DNA of 64,000 nucleotides. Origin: Kineosporia succinea. Lineage in GTDB: Bacteria > Actinomycetota > Actinomycetes > Actinomycetales > Kineosporiaceae. Location: positions 2,232,001-2,296,000 of the forward strand of contig NZ_JAUSQZ010000001.1 of the NCBI RefSeq assembly GCF_030811555.1, written 5' to 3'. Below the pieces are notes generated by a model. That model was given only the letters and a program-made list of their open reading frames with translations. It was not told the origin of the DNA and searched no databases. Shown here piece by piece: positions 15,696-24,415 of the stretch (positions are counted from its first letter, which is position 1; every line of letters starts with the position of its first letter). A program made the translations under genes and the position numbers.

Positions 15696-16664
15696 ATGCC
15701 CGTTCATCGCGTCGCAGTCCTGGCCCTCGACGACGTGACGGCATTCGATCTTGGCATGCCCACGCAGGTCTTTCACGCGGCATTCGTGCACCCGGACCGC
15801 CGCTTCTACCGGGTCGAGGTCTGCACCCCCGGCGGGCGCCCGGTGCGCAGCTCGGCCGGTTTCACGGTGGTGCCGGAACGCGATCTGAGTCTGCTCGGCG
15901 AGGTCGACACGGTGCTGGTCTCGGGCGTTCACTACAGCTCGCAGGTCATGATCGACGGCACGCTGGACGAGTCCGTGACCCAGGCCCTGCTCACGGCGTC
16001 CGCGCGGGGCGCGCGCATCATGTCGATCTGCACCGGCGCGTTCGTGCTGGCCGCGGCCGGGCTGCTGAACGGCCTGCGGGCCACCACCCACTGGGCGCAC
16101 GAAGGCAGCTTCCGCCAGCTCTTCCCGCACGTCGAACTCGACCCCGACGTGCTCTTCGTCGACGACGAGCCGGTGCTCACGTCGGCCGGCGTCGGGGCCG
16201 GCGTCGACCTGTGTCTCCAGGTCATCCGCGACGACCACGGCAGCGAGATAGCGAACATGGCCGCCCGGCGCTGTGTGGTGCCGCCCTGGCGCCCGGGTGG
16301 CCAGTCGCAGTTCATCATCCGCCCGGTGCCGGACGAGACCGACACCTCCACGGCCGCCTCCCGGGCCTGGGCCCTGGAACATCTCGACCAGTCCCTCGAC
16401 CTGCGCCAGCTGGCGGCGGAGGCGCGGATGAGCGTGCGCACCTTCACCCGCCGGTTCCGCGAGGAGACCGGCCTCAGCCCGGCCAAATGGATCACCCAGC
16501 AGCGGATCGACCGGGCCCGGCAGCTTCTGGAGACCACCGATCTCCCGATCGGCCAGGTCGCCCGGCACGCCGGATTCGGCACCGGCGCCGCGCTGCGGCA
16601 GCAGATGAGCGCGGCTCTGGGCATCGCCCCGTCGGCCTACCGCACCATGTTCCGCTCGGCCTGA
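15696..16664 (+). CDS. AraC-family regulator with GlxA/DJ-1-like domain
   Basis: 322 residues. The N-terminal part (about 1-185) is a DJ-1/PfpI-like (GATase1) domain with GARIMSICTGAFVLAAAGLLNGLRATTHWAH, including the nucleophile-elbow Cys of this group. The C-terminal part holds two AraC helix-turn-helix motifs: LDLRQLAAEARMSVRTFTRRFREETGLSPAKW and LPIGQVARHAGFGTGAALRQQMSAALGIAPSAYR. Such proteins act as cytoplasmic transcription activators. It is divergent from the MFS gene, with 70 nt between the starts, so it most likely controls the MFS/PEP-mutase-like unit. ATG start at 15696. Confidence 0.9.
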   Translation: MPVHRVAVLALDDVTAFDLGMPTQVFHAAFVHPDRRFYRVEVCTPGGRPVRSSAGFTVVPERDLSLLGEVDTVLVSGVHYSSQVMIDGTLDESVTQALLTASARGARIMSICTGAFVLAAAGLLNGLRATTHWAHEGSFRQLFPHVELDPDVLFVDDEPVLTSAGVGAGVDLCLQVIRDDHGSEIANMAARRCVVPPWRPGGQSQFIIRPVPDETDTSTAASRAWALEHLDQSLDLRQLAAEARMSVRTFTRRFREETGLSPAKWITQQRIDRARQLLETTDLPIGQVARHAGFGTGAALRQQMSAALGIAPSAYRTMFRSA

Positions 16665-16891
16665 ACCGGGCAGTCCGACCCGACAATCGTTGGCGTGGAA
16701 CCTGGTTCGGAGCAGGCAGGGCCTCTCGCGAGAGGATCGGGAACCAGAAGTGCGGAACGCGGCGTCGGGTCATCGGCCTGGTCCTCCCGTCGGTGGATAC
16801 CGACGGGCACGAGAGACCCCGCCCTGGGAGGCTCGCAACCAAACCCCGCCCCCCTAGAGATCGGCTTACCCTCCTACGTCGGGGTTCTGGC

Positions 16892-16919
16892 TTGCCAATG
16901 ACCAGGTGATCGGTAACTA
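16892..16919 (+). promoter_or_regulatory. Possible promoter of the toxin-antitoxin operon
   Basis: TTGCCA (16892-16897), a 16-nt spacer and TAACTA (16914-16919), 31 nt before the antitoxin ATG. The -10 overlaps two short palindromes, AACTAGTT and GCTAGC, which could be the autoregulatory operator usual for such pairs. The remaining gene-free DNA from 16665 shows nothing else. Confidence 0.35.
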
Positions 16920-16949
16920 GTTGCTAGCAGGTTGTCGTAGCCTCTGGTC

Positions 16950-17213
16950 ATGAGCGACCCCGACGCCACGCCAGACGCGGCGTCGAGCGAGGTTCCGTAC
17001 GAGGTGATCCACCTCGGCGGCCAGAGCGCCGTGGTCGTCCCGATGGCCGACTTCCTCCGCCTTCGCGCCCTCGAGCAGGCCGCCACCCAGGAAGCCCTGG
17101 AAGACGCCGAAGACCTTGCCGCCGTCCAGGATTGGAGGGCCCGCGAAGCAGCCGGCGCGTCGTCATCCGTGTCCGCCGCCGAAGCCCGCCGCCGCCTGGG
17201 CCTCGACCGGTGA
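16950..17213 (+). CDS. Phd/YefM-like antitoxin
   Basis: 87 residues, acidic. The segment YEVIHLGGQSAVVVPMADFLRLRALEQAA matches the second half of Phd/YefM antitoxins (gly-x-ala-val-val-val-pro, asp-phe-x-x-leu). The C-terminal tail is charged and probably disordered (DAEDLAAVQDWRAREAAGASS), as expected for the toxin-neutralising part. The stop overlaps the toxin start by GTGA. It binds and silences the RelE-type toxin and, with it, represses the promoter (family knowledge). Confidence 0.75.
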   Translation: MSDPDATPDAASSEVPYEVIHLGGQSAVVVPMADFLRLRALEQAATQEALEDAEDLAAVQDWRAREAAGASSSVSAAEARRRLGLDR

Positions 17214-17464
17214 CCTTCGAGGTCACCTACGACGCACGAGCCCTCGACCAGGCCTCCGCCTTCCTGGCCGACGACCAAGAGGGCCTGAGCCAGGTCATGG
17301 ACGCCATCGACGCGCTCATCGACGGTCCGCGGCCGGCCGACTCGTTCCCCTTCGGCTCGCCCGATCTCCGCCGCATCCGCATCGGCCGCTACCGCGTCGT
17401 CCACGAGATCAAGGGCGAGACGATCTCCGTCGGCCACATCGCCCGGACCCCGGCCAAGCCGTAG
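17210..17464 (+). CDS. RelE/ParE-superfamily toxin
   Basis: 84 residues starting at GTG 17210, inside the antitoxin stop. Family pattern: VTFEVTYDARALDQASAFL at the N-terminus, a helix with VMDAIDALIDGPR, then the core DLRRIRIGRYRVVHEIKGETISVGHIARTP, which matches the RelE rule (arg-x-arg-x-gly-x-tyr-arg-val-x-tyr/his-glu-ile). RelE members cleave mRNA on the ribosome; ParE members inhibit gyrase. The Arg-rich strand and absence of ParE-specific features favour RelE, but this cannot be settled by eye. Confidence 0.8.
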   Translation: MTFEVTYDARALDQASAFLADDQEGLSQVMDAIDALIDGPRPADSFPFGSPDLRRIRIGRYRVVHEIKGETISVGHIARTPAKP

Positions 17465-17552
17465 CCAAACGGCGACACGCATACGACACGACGAACGAGA
17501 TCCGGCCGGTCCACGTGAGACCGAACGAGTCCCCGCAGTAGCAAAGCAGAAC

Positions 17553-17586
17553 GGCCTCTGACCGGCGTCATACCTGGTCAGAGGCC
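17553..17586. terminator. Hairpin between the toxin gene and tRNA-Ser
   Basis: An 11-bp perfect stem (17553-17563 with 17576-17586) with a 12-nt loop, located between the plus-strand toxin gene and the 3' end of the minus-strand tRNA. It can serve both transcripts. Confidence 0.6.
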
Positions 17587-17595
17587 ATCTACCTG

Positions 17596-17682
17596 CGGAG
17601 GGCGAGGGATTCGAACCCCCGGAGGCTTTGACACCTCAGTGGTTTTCAAGACCACCGCCATCGGCCACTCGGCCAGCCCTCC
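17596..17682 (-). tRNA. tRNA-Ser (UGA anticodon)
   Basis: On the minus strand the sequence starts GGAGGGCTGGCCGAGTGG, has the anticodon loop CTTGAAA (anticodon UGA, serine), a long type II variable arm, the T-loop GGTTCGAATCC, and a 7-bp acceptor stem closing with CCCTCC. Discriminator base is G and CCA is not encoded. Length is 87 nt, right for a type II tRNA. Confidence 0.95.
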
Positions 17683-17746
17683 TCGGCACCCGAAGGTGCC
17701 TGGACCAGTCTGGCACAACCGCCCGCCCGGCCACACAAACCGGGAC

Positions 17747-20050
17747 TCAGGTCACGGCCGACACCACCCCGAACGCGGAAGCCTCCACCGGCCGGCCGAA
17801 GAACCAGCCCTGGGCCGCCGGGCACCCCGCCGACGCGAGCGCCGCCGCGTCCGCCTGGTCCTCCACGCCCTCGGCGACCACCGTCATGCCGAGCGCCCGG
17901 GCCAGCCACAGCACCGCCGCGATGATCGCGGCCTTGTCCTGGTCGTGCGCCAGGCCGGCCACGAACGAGCGGTCCAGCTTCACGATGTCGGCGGGCACAC
18001 TCTGCAGCCAGGTGAGCGAGGAGTAGCCGGTGCCGAAGTCGTCGAGGGCCAGGCGCACACCCAGCGTCTTGATCGCGTCCAGCCGGTCCCGCAGGTCGAT
18101 TCCCCGTTCCAGCATGGTGGTCTCGGTGATCTCGAGGACCAGCCGCGACGGGTCGGCCAGGCCCGCGCGGGTCAGCTCGGCGGTGAGCATCGGCACGAAC
18201 CCGGGCTCGGCCAGCTGCCGGGGACTGACGTTGACCGAGATGTAGGGCACCGCGTCGCCCCAGGCCACCAGCTGGTTCAGCGACGTGCGCAGAACGTGCT
18301 CCCCCAGCGGCACGATCAGGCCGGTCTCCTCGGCCAGCGGGATGAACTCCCCGGGCGGCACCAGGTTCCCGTCCGCGGTCTTCAGCCGGGCCAGGGCCTC
18401 GGCCCCGGCCAGCCGCCGGTCGTGCAGCGACACGATGGGCTGGAACCAGACCGGCAGCCAGGCCTCCAGGTCGTCGTCCAGCGCCGCTCTCAGCGCTCGC
18501 TCGGCCACCGCCCGCGCGGACGTGGCCTCCCGCATCGTGTCGTCGAACAACTGCACCCGCGCCCGCCCCGACTGCTTGGCCGCGTACATCGCCATGTCCG
18601 CGTTCTCCAGCGCCCCCGTCGACGACGCCGCGGCCAGACTCAGCCCGATACTCGCCGTCACCGTGATGCGGCGGCCTCCCGGAATGACGAAGGGCTCCGA
18701 GAAGCAGCCCGCCACCGTCATCGCCAGGTCCTCGACCGTCCCGGGCGGCCCGACCACGGCCGCGGCGAACTCGTCACCACCCAGCCTCGCCAGTACCGCC
18801 GTGTCCGGGACGACCGCGCGCAACCTCGCCCCGATCGTCGTCAGGACCTCGTCACCGGCACTGTGCCCGTAGGAGTCGTTGACGTGCTTGAACTTGTCGA
18901 CGTCGATGTAGATCACCGAGACGGCACCGCCGTACTCGGCCACCAGCGTCCCCAGGTCCGACTCGAAGGCTCCCCGCCCGAGCAGCCCGGTGAGCGCGTC
19001 CTCCCGCGCCTGCCGCCGCAGGACCTCCTGGTGCTGGTGCTTCTCGGTGACGTCGAGGTAGTGCGAGACGATCACCTGCAGCTTGCCCGCGGTGTCCCGC
19101 AGGGCACTGGCGTGCATCTCCACCCGCATCAGAGCGCCGTCCGAGTTCCGGAAGGTGCGCTCCTCGCGCAGCGCGTCGGTCTCCCCCTCGAGAATCCGCC
19201 GGTGCACCTGGCTCTCCCACCCGTCCACCGGCTGGATCGGCAGGTCGGACAGCTGCGAGCGCGGCGGCAGCGGTCCGGGCATGCCCGACCAGGACACGAA
19301 CGCCGGGTTGACCCGCAGCACGAAACCGTCGGCCCCGAGCATCGTCATCGCGATCGGCGCCTCCTCGAAGGCCGCCGTGAACTGCGCCTCGGCCTGCGTC
19401 AGGTCCTCGAGAGCCCGGCGCTCCTCGACCTCGGTCAGCCGCCAGGCCGCGATCTGGGTCGCCGCCGCCAACAACACCGCCACGCTGTGCACCGCCGCCC
19501 AGACCCAGGCGTGGCGCACGTCGTGCTGGAACACCATGTGCGGCATCCACGTCCCCATCACGGCGTGATGCAGGAAGGTGGCCACCAGGAAGGTCAGGAA
19601 CGGCACCCAGTCCCGGTACAGCGCGAGTGCACCGACCGCGACGAAGAACGAGAAGTGGGCCTCGGTCCGGCCGTCGTAGAGCATCACCAGTTCGGCACAG
19701 GCCGTGGTCAGGCCGACGGCAACGGCGGAGGAGGCCATGCGCTGGGACCGGATCTCCAGGGCGGCCCAGCTCATCGCGGCGATGAGCAGGGTGGACACCG
19801 CCCACTCCGGATCCAGCCGGTGCCGCAGCACGGCCACCAGCGCCAACCCCAGGCCACACCCCACCGTGAGCCAGGTGAGCAGGCGGTGCCGGTTCTGCCA
19901 GTCTTCGTGGCGCAGGCCGGTGCCGGCCGGCAGGACCGCACCGATACGCCGCGCGCCCCGGGCGAGAAGTCCTGGCATCTCAGTGTCGTCGGCGCGTAGC
20001 CACCGGGGCTGAGGTGGTCTCACTCGATTGCTCGAGGACGCGCCGGTCAC
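17747..20050 (-). CDS. Membrane GGDEF-EAL protein with PAS sensor
   Basis: 767 residues. The N-terminus carries several membrane segments (from LLTWLTVGCGLGLALVAV to AVHSVAVLLAAATQIAAW). A PAS domain (FEEAPIAMTMLGADGFVLRVNPAF) follows, then GGDEF with RLGGDEFA intact and EAL with AGAEALARL, ITETTMLERG, DDFGTGYSSL and AEGVED. Both catalytic signatures look complete, so it may both make and hydrolyse cyclic di-GMP. An inhibitory RxxD site is not evident at the usual position. The start is GTG at 20050; a downstream ATG (MPGLLARG) would shorten it by 24 residues. It stands alone. Confidence 0.9.
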   Translation of the reverse strand: MTGASSSNRVRPPQPRWLRADDTEMPGLLARGARRIGAVLPAGTGLRHEDWQNRHRLLTWLTVGCGLGLALVAVLRHRLDPEWAVSTLLIAAMSWAALEIRSQRMASSAVAVGLTTACAELVMLYDGRTEAHFSFFVAVGALALYRDWVPFLTFLVATFLHHAVMGTWMPHMVFQHDVRHAWVWAAVHSVAVLLAAATQIAAWRLTEVEERRALEDLTQAEAQFTAAFEEAPIAMTMLGADGFVLRVNPAFVSWSGMPGPLPPRSQLSDLPIQPVDGWESQVHRRILEGETDALREERTFRNSDGALMRVEMHASALRDTAGKLQVIVSHYLDVTEKHQHQEVLRRQAREDALTGLLGRGAFESDLGTLVAEYGGAVSVIYIDVDKFKHVNDSYGHSAGDEVLTTIGARLRAVVPDTAVLARLGGDEFAAAVVGPPGTVEDLAMTVAGCFSEPFVIPGGRRITVTASIGLSLAAASSTGALENADMAMYAAKQSGRARVQLFDDTMREATSARAVAERALRAALDDDLEAWLPVWFQPIVSLHDRRLAGAEALARLKTADGNLVPPGEFIPLAEETGLIVPLGEHVLRTSLNQLVAWGDAVPYISVNVSPRQLAEPGFVPMLTAELTRAGLADPSRLVLEITETTMLERGIDLRDRLDAIKTLGVRLALDDFGTGYSSLTWLQSVPADIVKLDRSFVAGLAHDQDKAAIIAAVLWLARALGMTVVAEGVEDQADAAALASAGCPAAQGWFFGRPVEASAFGVVSAVT

Positions 20051-20065
20051 CCCGGGTGCGGACGT

Positions 20066-20326
20066 TCAGTCCTCGTCGCGTCGCCAGAACCAGCGCCCCG
20101 GGCGGGGCAGCTCCACCGGCACCCGGCCCAGCGCGGCCGAGGCCAGCACGTCGGAGCACCGCGGGCAAAGAGGTGCCCCGTCGTCGTGACGGGGCAGGGT
20201 GTCGCGTGAACAGCCGACGCAGCGGATCGGGCGCACCCCCTTGCCGGGGTGCAGGGCGGTGCCGGGCGTGGGCGCCGCCCCGGGCATGACCGTTTGCGGG
20301 TTGTCGCTCGCGAACATCTGAGTCAT
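20066..20326 (-). CDS. Small zinc-ribbon protein of unknown function
   Basis: 86 residues. Two CxxC knuckles (CVGC and CPRC, 17 residues apart) form a likely zinc ribbon: RCVGCSRDTLPRHDDGAPLCPRC. The C-terminus RPGRWFWRRDED is basic-aromatic. The ATG at 20324-20326 with GGAG nine bases upstream is preferred; a GTG at 20342-20344 would add six residues. I do not recognise the family. Its upstream region contains the palindrome at 20405-20420. Confidence 0.6.
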   Translation of the reverse strand: MTQMFASDNPQTVMPGAAPTPGTALHPGKGVRPIRCVGCSRDTLPRHDDGAPLCPRCSDVLASAALGRVPVELPRPGRWFWRRDED

Positions 20327-20404
20327 GACAGTCGTCTCCGTCACCCGTCCCCTGAGTACCCGTGCCGGAGGGTGGCGCGGGTCAACGAACCAATGCGCTC
20401 AGTA

Positions 20405-20420
20405 ATCGTATCGCTACGAT
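20405..20420. promoter_or_regulatory. Inverted repeat upstream of the zinc-ribbon gene
   Basis: ATCGTATCGCTACGAT: 6-bp arms with a 4-nt centre, in an AT-richer patch (20395-20445) of otherwise GC-rich DNA. Size and position suit a dimeric repressor site in front of the small gene starting at 20326. The rest of the gap (20345-20547) shows no gene. Confidence 0.35.
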
Positions 20421-20547
20421 ATGCGATGCCGATACCTCACGCACCGGAGTGTGTGCTGTATCGGCAGACCGCCCGAACGGCTTGACCCTCTAGATCAACC
20501 GGCTCGCCGAGGTGGGTTGTTCGGTGGACTTGGTCCCGAAGGACGTT

Positions 20548-21150
20548 CTAGATCCAGATCGCGGGGTCTTCGGCCCAATGGTCGTGCATGTCGGTCTGGG
20601 GCATCTTGATCACGCCCGGCACCCCCACGACCACGGCGTTGTCGGGCACGTCGCGCACGACCACCGCGTTCGCCCCGACCTGCGCGTTACGGCCGATCGT
20701 GATCGGCCCGAGCACCCGCGCCCCGGCTCCCACGACCACGCCGTCGAGCAGGGTGGGATGCCGCTTCACCGGCTCCAGACTGCGCCCGCCCAGGGTGACG
20801 TCCTGGTAGAGCATCACGTCGTCACCGATCTCGGCGGTCTCCCCGATCACCACACCGGTGGCGTGGTCGATGAAGAAGCGCCGCCCGATGGTGGCACCGG
20901 GGTGGATCTCCACCCCGGTGACCATCCGGGTCCACAGCGAGATCAGTCTCGCCGGCACCCGCCATCCGCGTCGCCACATCCTGTGCGTCAGCCGGTGGGC
21001 CCAGATCGCCTGCAGCCCGGGGTATCCCAGGATCAGCTCGGCACTGCTGTTCACCGCGGGGTCGCGGAGCTTCGCGGCGGCGAGATCCTCGCGCAGCACG
21101 GCCAGCCAGGTCATTCGTTCACCGGTAACGGTTTTCAGGATGTCAGGCAA
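20548..21150 (-). CDS. cysE: Serine O-acetyltransferase
   Basis: 200 residues, the short bacterial form. It has the CysE N-terminal helices ([39 protein letters not shown]) and the left-handed beta-helix with [40 protein letters not shown], the site for acetyl-CoA and serine. It makes O-acetylserine for cysteine synthesis. The gene follows cysK by 5 nt, so the two enzymes of the pathway share one transcript and probably form the cysteine synthase complex; the C-terminal residue is Ile (PAIWI), the residue CysE normally inserts into the CysK active site. Confidence 0.95.
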   Translation of the reverse strand: MPDILKTVTGERMTWLAVLREDLAAAKLRDPAVNSSAELILGYPGLQAIWAHRLTHRMWRRGWRVPARLISLWTRMVTGVEIHPGATIGRRFFIDHATGVVIGETAEIGDDVMLYQDVTLGGRSLEPVKRHPTLLDGVVVGAGARVLGPITIGRNAQVGANAVVVRDVPDNAVVVGVPGVIKMPQTDMHDHWAEDPAIWI

Positions 21151-21155
21151 CGCAC

Positions 21156-22085
21156 TCAGTCCAGGAGGTCCTTGAAGAGGATGGTGGAGAGGTACCGCTC
21201 ACCGAACGACGGGATGATCACGACGACGATCTTCCCGGCGAACTCGGGGCGCTGGGCGACCTCGTTGGCGGCCCAGAGGGCGGCCCCCGACGAGATGCCG
21301 ACGAGCAGGCCCTCTTCCTTGGCGGCGCGGCGCGCCCACTCCACGGCGTCGTCGACCTCGGCGTCGAACACCTCGTCGTAGACGTCGGTGTCGAGGATCT
21401 CCGGGACGAAGTTGGCGCCGATGCCCTGGATCGGGTGCGGGCCGGGCGCGCCACCGTTGAGGATCGGCGACGCCTTCGGCTCGACCGCGAAGATCTTGAT
21501 GTCCGGGTTCTTCTCCTTCAGCACCTGGCCGACACCGGTGATGGTGCCGCCCGTGCCGATGCCCGCGACGACCGCGGCGACCTGGCCGTCGGTGTCGGCC
21601 CAGATCTCCTCGGCCGTGGTGGTGCGGTGGATGGCCGGGTTCGCCTCGTTGGCGAACTGCTTGACCTGCACGGCGCCCTGCTGCTCGCCGATCTCCTCGG
21701 CCTTGGCGACGGCACCCTTCATGCCCTCACTGCCCGGCGTGAGCACGAGCTCGGCGCCGTAGGCGCGCAGCAGCGCGCGGCGCTCCTTGCTCATCGTCTC
21801 GGGCATGGTCAGGATCACCTTGTAGCCGCGGGCCGCACCCACGAACGCCAGGGCGATACCGGTGTTGCCGCTGGTCGCCTCGACGATGGTGCCGCCCGGC
21901 TTGAGCTGGCCGGAGGCCTCGGCGGCGTCGATCATCGCCACGCCGATGCGGTCCTTGACGCTGTTGGCCGGGTTGTAGAACTCGAGCTTGGCGGCCACGG
22001 TGGCCCCGGCGCCTTCGGTGAGGCGGTTGATGCGGACGAGCGGAGTCCGCCCGACGAGCTGGGTCGCGTCGTCATAGATCGGCAT
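21156..22085 (-). CDS. cysK: Cysteine synthase A (O-acetylserine sulfhydrylase)
   Basis: 309 residues, normal length. The PLP lysine is Lys44 in [11 protein letters not shown]; the substrate loop is [11 protein letters not shown]; the phosphate-binding loop is [10 protein letters not shown]. It converts O-acetylserine and sulfide to cysteine in the cytoplasm. Good agreement along the whole length with actinobacterial CysK. It is the first gene of the cysK-cysE operon; the 107-nt gap upstream may hold the promoter, but no clear consensus is visible. Confidence 0.96.
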   Translation of the reverse strand: MPIYDDATQLVGRTPLVRINRLTEGAGATVAAKLEFYNPANSVKDRIGVAMIDAAEASGQLKPGGTIVEATSGNTGIALAFVGAARGYKVILTMPETMSKERRALLRAYGAELVLTPGSEGMKGAVAKAEEIGEQQGAVQVKQFANEANPAIHRTTTAEEIWADTDGQVAAVVAGIGTGGTITGVGQVLKEKNPDIKIFAVEPKASPILNGGAPGPHPIQGIGANFVPEILDTDVYDEVFDAEVDDAVEWARRAAKEEGLLVGISSGAALWAANEVAQRPEFAGKIVVVIIPSFGERYLSTILFKDLLD

Positions 22086-22192
22086 TGCTGCAGGTCACCC
22101 CTCTGAGAGCATTCCTTGGCGATACGGTCGAGAAACAGATTGTTCACGTACGGGTACGGGTTCGACAACCCTTGGTGTCAGCTGACTGGTGG

Positions 22193-22594
22193 TCAGCCCG
22201 CGAGGAACGAGAAGCGAACCTTGCGCACCGGGTTGTCGCCGTTGCTGTCGATGAGCACGACGCTCTGCCAGGTGCCGAGCGTGAGCTCACCGGACAGCAC
22301 CGGGATGCTGACCGAGGGAGAGATCCAGGCCGGCAGCACGTGGTCGCGGCCGTGACCGAGACTCCCGTGCCGGTGCCGGTAGATGTCTTCCTCGGGCAGC
22401 AGCCGGTCGATGGAGGCGGCCAGGTCCGGCTCACTGCCGGCCCCGGTCTCCATCAGCGCCACACCCGCGGTCGCGTGCGGGACGAACACGTTGACCAGCC
22501 CGTCTCCCCGTCCGGCGCAGAATCGCGCCAGCTCTCCGGTCAGATCGGTCACCAGCCGATCGCCGGAGCGGACCGTGATCTCGGTGCTCTCCAT
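22193..22594 (-). CDS. YjbQ/UPF0047 family protein
   Basis: 133 residues covering the complete YjbQ fold: ITVRSGDRLVTDLTGELARFCA, GLVNVFVPHATAGVALMETG (conserved His in the His-Ala-Thr motif), DHVLPAWISPSVSIPVLSGELTLGTWQSVVLIDSNG. Family members are described as having low thiamine-phosphate-synthase activity; their real role is unclear. ATG at 22592-22594 fits the family start; an ATG nine codons upstream is possible. It follows alone after cysK on the same strand. Confidence 0.88.
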   Translation of the reverse strand: MESTEITVRSGDRLVTDLTGELARFCAGRGDGLVNVFVPHATAGVALMETGAGSEPDLAASIDRLLPEEDIYRHRHGSLGHGRDHVLPAWISPSVSIPVLSGELTLGTWQSVVLIDSNGDNPVRKVRFSFLAG

Positions 22595-22648
22595 AAGGTG
22601 AACCCTAAGCCTGACTTGCATGCCCCCCAAGTGGGGCCTTCATGTGAT

Positions 22649-24319
22649 CTACACGTGAAGCCAGACCGTGGTCTCGCCGGGGAGTGTCTCACCGTCCAGC
22701 GGCTGACTCGCGACCAGCACCTGACCTGCGGGAAGAGGCACCGGGGCGGTGCCGAAGTTGGTCACGACCTCCCAGCCGCCGGGCCGCCTCAGATGAAGGA
22801 CGTCGTGGTCGCCTCCGGGGGCGTCCACCCATTCGAGGGTCTCGGCTCCCTGGTGTTCGCGGCGCAGCCGCAGGGCCGTGCGGTAGAGGTTGAGCACCGA
22901 GTCCGGGTCGGCATCTTCTGCCTCGACCGAGAACTCGCCGAACCAGTCCGGCTGGGGAAGGTGAGCACCGCCCCGGCCGAACCCGAACGACGAGCCTCCC
23001 GACGCGTCCCTCGTTCGACTCCACGGCAGCGGCACCCGGCAGCCGTCGCGCCCCTTGAGCGTGTGCCCGGTGCGCAGCCAGATCGGGTCGGCCAGCTGGT
23101 CACGAGGGATGTCGGGCACCTCGCGCAGGCCCAGCTCCTCGCCCTGGTAGAGGTACATCGAGCCGGGAAGGGCCAGGAGCAGAAGGGTGGACGCGGTGGC
23201 CCGCCGCAGACCGGCCTCGTCGTCGACCACGGGCTCGGCGCCGTCGGCGAGCAGCCACCGGTCCAGCCCTTCGGTGCCGATGCCCTGGGGGAGCCCGTAA
23301 CGGCTGCGGTGACGCACCACGTCGTGGTTGGAGAGCACCCAGGTGGACGACGCCCCGCTGCCCTCGGACAGCGCCAGGTTCTCGGCGATGGTCTTGCGGA
23401 AGCCGGCCGCGTCCCAGTCCTGCCGCAGCAGGTCGAAGTTGAACGCCTGGCCGAGCTCGGTCGGGCGGGCGTAGAGGGCGCGCCGCGGAGCGGGCACCCA
23501 GGCCTCGGCCACCGCGGCGCGGGGCGGGTCGTACTCGTTGAAGACCTCGCGCCACTCCGCGAAGATCGTGTGCACCTCGTCGCGGTCGAACAGCGGCGAG
23601 CTGCCGTCGATCGGCAGTTCGAGCTGGGGGATGGACGGCATGCTGCGCAGCGGCTCGGACAGGTCTTTCGCCAGCCCGTGAGCCACGTCGACCCGGAAGC
23701 CGTCGACCCCGCGGTCGCTCCAGAAGCGCAGCGTGGTGCGGAAGTCCTCGCGCACCTCCGGGTTGCTCCAGTCGAAGTCGGGCTGCTCGGGCGCGAACAG
23801 GTGCAGGTACCACTGACCGTCGGGCACCCGCGTCCAGGCGCTGCCCCCGAAATGTGACACCCAGTCGGACGGCGGCTCGGCGCCGTCCGGGCCGAGCCCG
23901 TCGCGGAAGACGTAACGCGCCCGCGCCTTCGAGCCCTTCTCGGAGGCCAGCGCCTCCTGGAACCAGACGTGCCGGTCGGAGGAGTGGTTGGGCACGATGT
24001 CGACGATCAGGCGGATGCCGGCCGCGTGGAGCTTCTCGCTCATCTCGTCGAAGTCGGCCAGCGTGCCGAGTTTCGGGTCGACGTCGCGGTAGTCGTCGAC
24101 GTCGTACCCCCCGTCGGCCAGCGCCGAGGGGTAGAACGGGCTCAGCCACACCGCGTCGACGCCGAGGGCCTGCAGGTAGGGGATCTTCGCGGTGACGCCG
24201 GCGATGTTGCCGATGCCGTCACCGTCGTTGTCGGCGAAGCTGCGCGGATAGATCTGGTAGACGACGGCCTGACGCCACCAGTCGGCGTCGGGGTGGGGGG
24301 TGCGCGCGGTGTCAGCCAA
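22649..24319 (-). CDS. GH13 alpha-glucosidase
   Basis: 556 residues. Family GH13 regions are all present: DIVPNHSS (region I), GFRVDVAHG with nucleophile Asp211, AVAEAWV with acid-base Glu272, and LSNHDVVRH with Asp333. The N-terminus WWRQAVVYQIYPRSFADNDGDGIGNIAG is typical of alpha-1,4/oligo-1,6-glucosidases. No signal peptide, so it hydrolyses imported alpha-glucosides (maltose, isomaltose, trehalose-like) in the cytoplasm. It is the last gene of the ABC transporter operon, separated by a 96-nt spacer with a large stem-loop that could lower its expression or stabilise the upstream mRNA. Confidence 0.93.
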   Translation of the reverse strand: MADTARTPHPDADWWRQAVVYQIYPRSFADNDGDGIGNIAGVTAKIPYLQALGVDAVWLSPFYPSALADGGYDVDDYRDVDPKLGTLADFDEMSEKLHAAGIRLIVDIVPNHSSDRHVWFQEALASEKGSKARARYVFRDGLGPDGAEPPSDWVSHFGGSAWTRVPDGQWYLHLFAPEQPDFDWSNPEVREDFRTTLRFWSDRGVDGFRVDVAHGLAKDLSEPLRSMPSIPQLELPIDGSSPLFDRDEVHTIFAEWREVFNEYDPPRAAVAEAWVPAPRRALYARPTELGQAFNFDLLRQDWDAAGFRKTIAENLALSEGSGASSTWVLSNHDVVRHRSRYGLPQGIGTEGLDRWLLADGAEPVVDDEAGLRRATASTLLLLALPGSMYLYQGEELGLREVPDIPRDQLADPIWLRTGHTLKGRDGCRVPLPWSRTRDASGGSSFGFGRGGAHLPQPDWFGEFSVEAEDADPDSVLNLYRTALRLRREHQGAETLEWVDAPGGDHDVLHLRRPGGWEVVTNFGTAPVPLPAGQVLVASQPLDGETLPGETTVWLHV

Positions 24320-24357
24320 GAGGGTTGATCCATTCTCGCCGTACGGTTTCCGAACAG

Positions 24358-24408
24358 GATCACCCTCGCACGCCCCTGCCGGGAACGCAGGGGCACACGA
24401 GGGTGATC
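24358..24408. terminator. Two-tier stem-loop between permease and glucosidase genes
   Basis: Outer 11-bp arms (24358-24368 with 24398-24408) enclose an inner 8-bp GC-rich stem (24372-24379 with 24387-24394). It lies 7 nt after the permease stop (24416) and may be a partial terminator or processing site that sets the ratio of transporter to enzyme. Confidence 0.6.
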
Positions 24409-24415
24409 TCGGCCC

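Noticed and set aside
16695-16901. Small plus-strand gene before the toxin-antitoxin pair
   Set aside because: 68 codons of low-information sequence without recognisable motif or good ribosome site.
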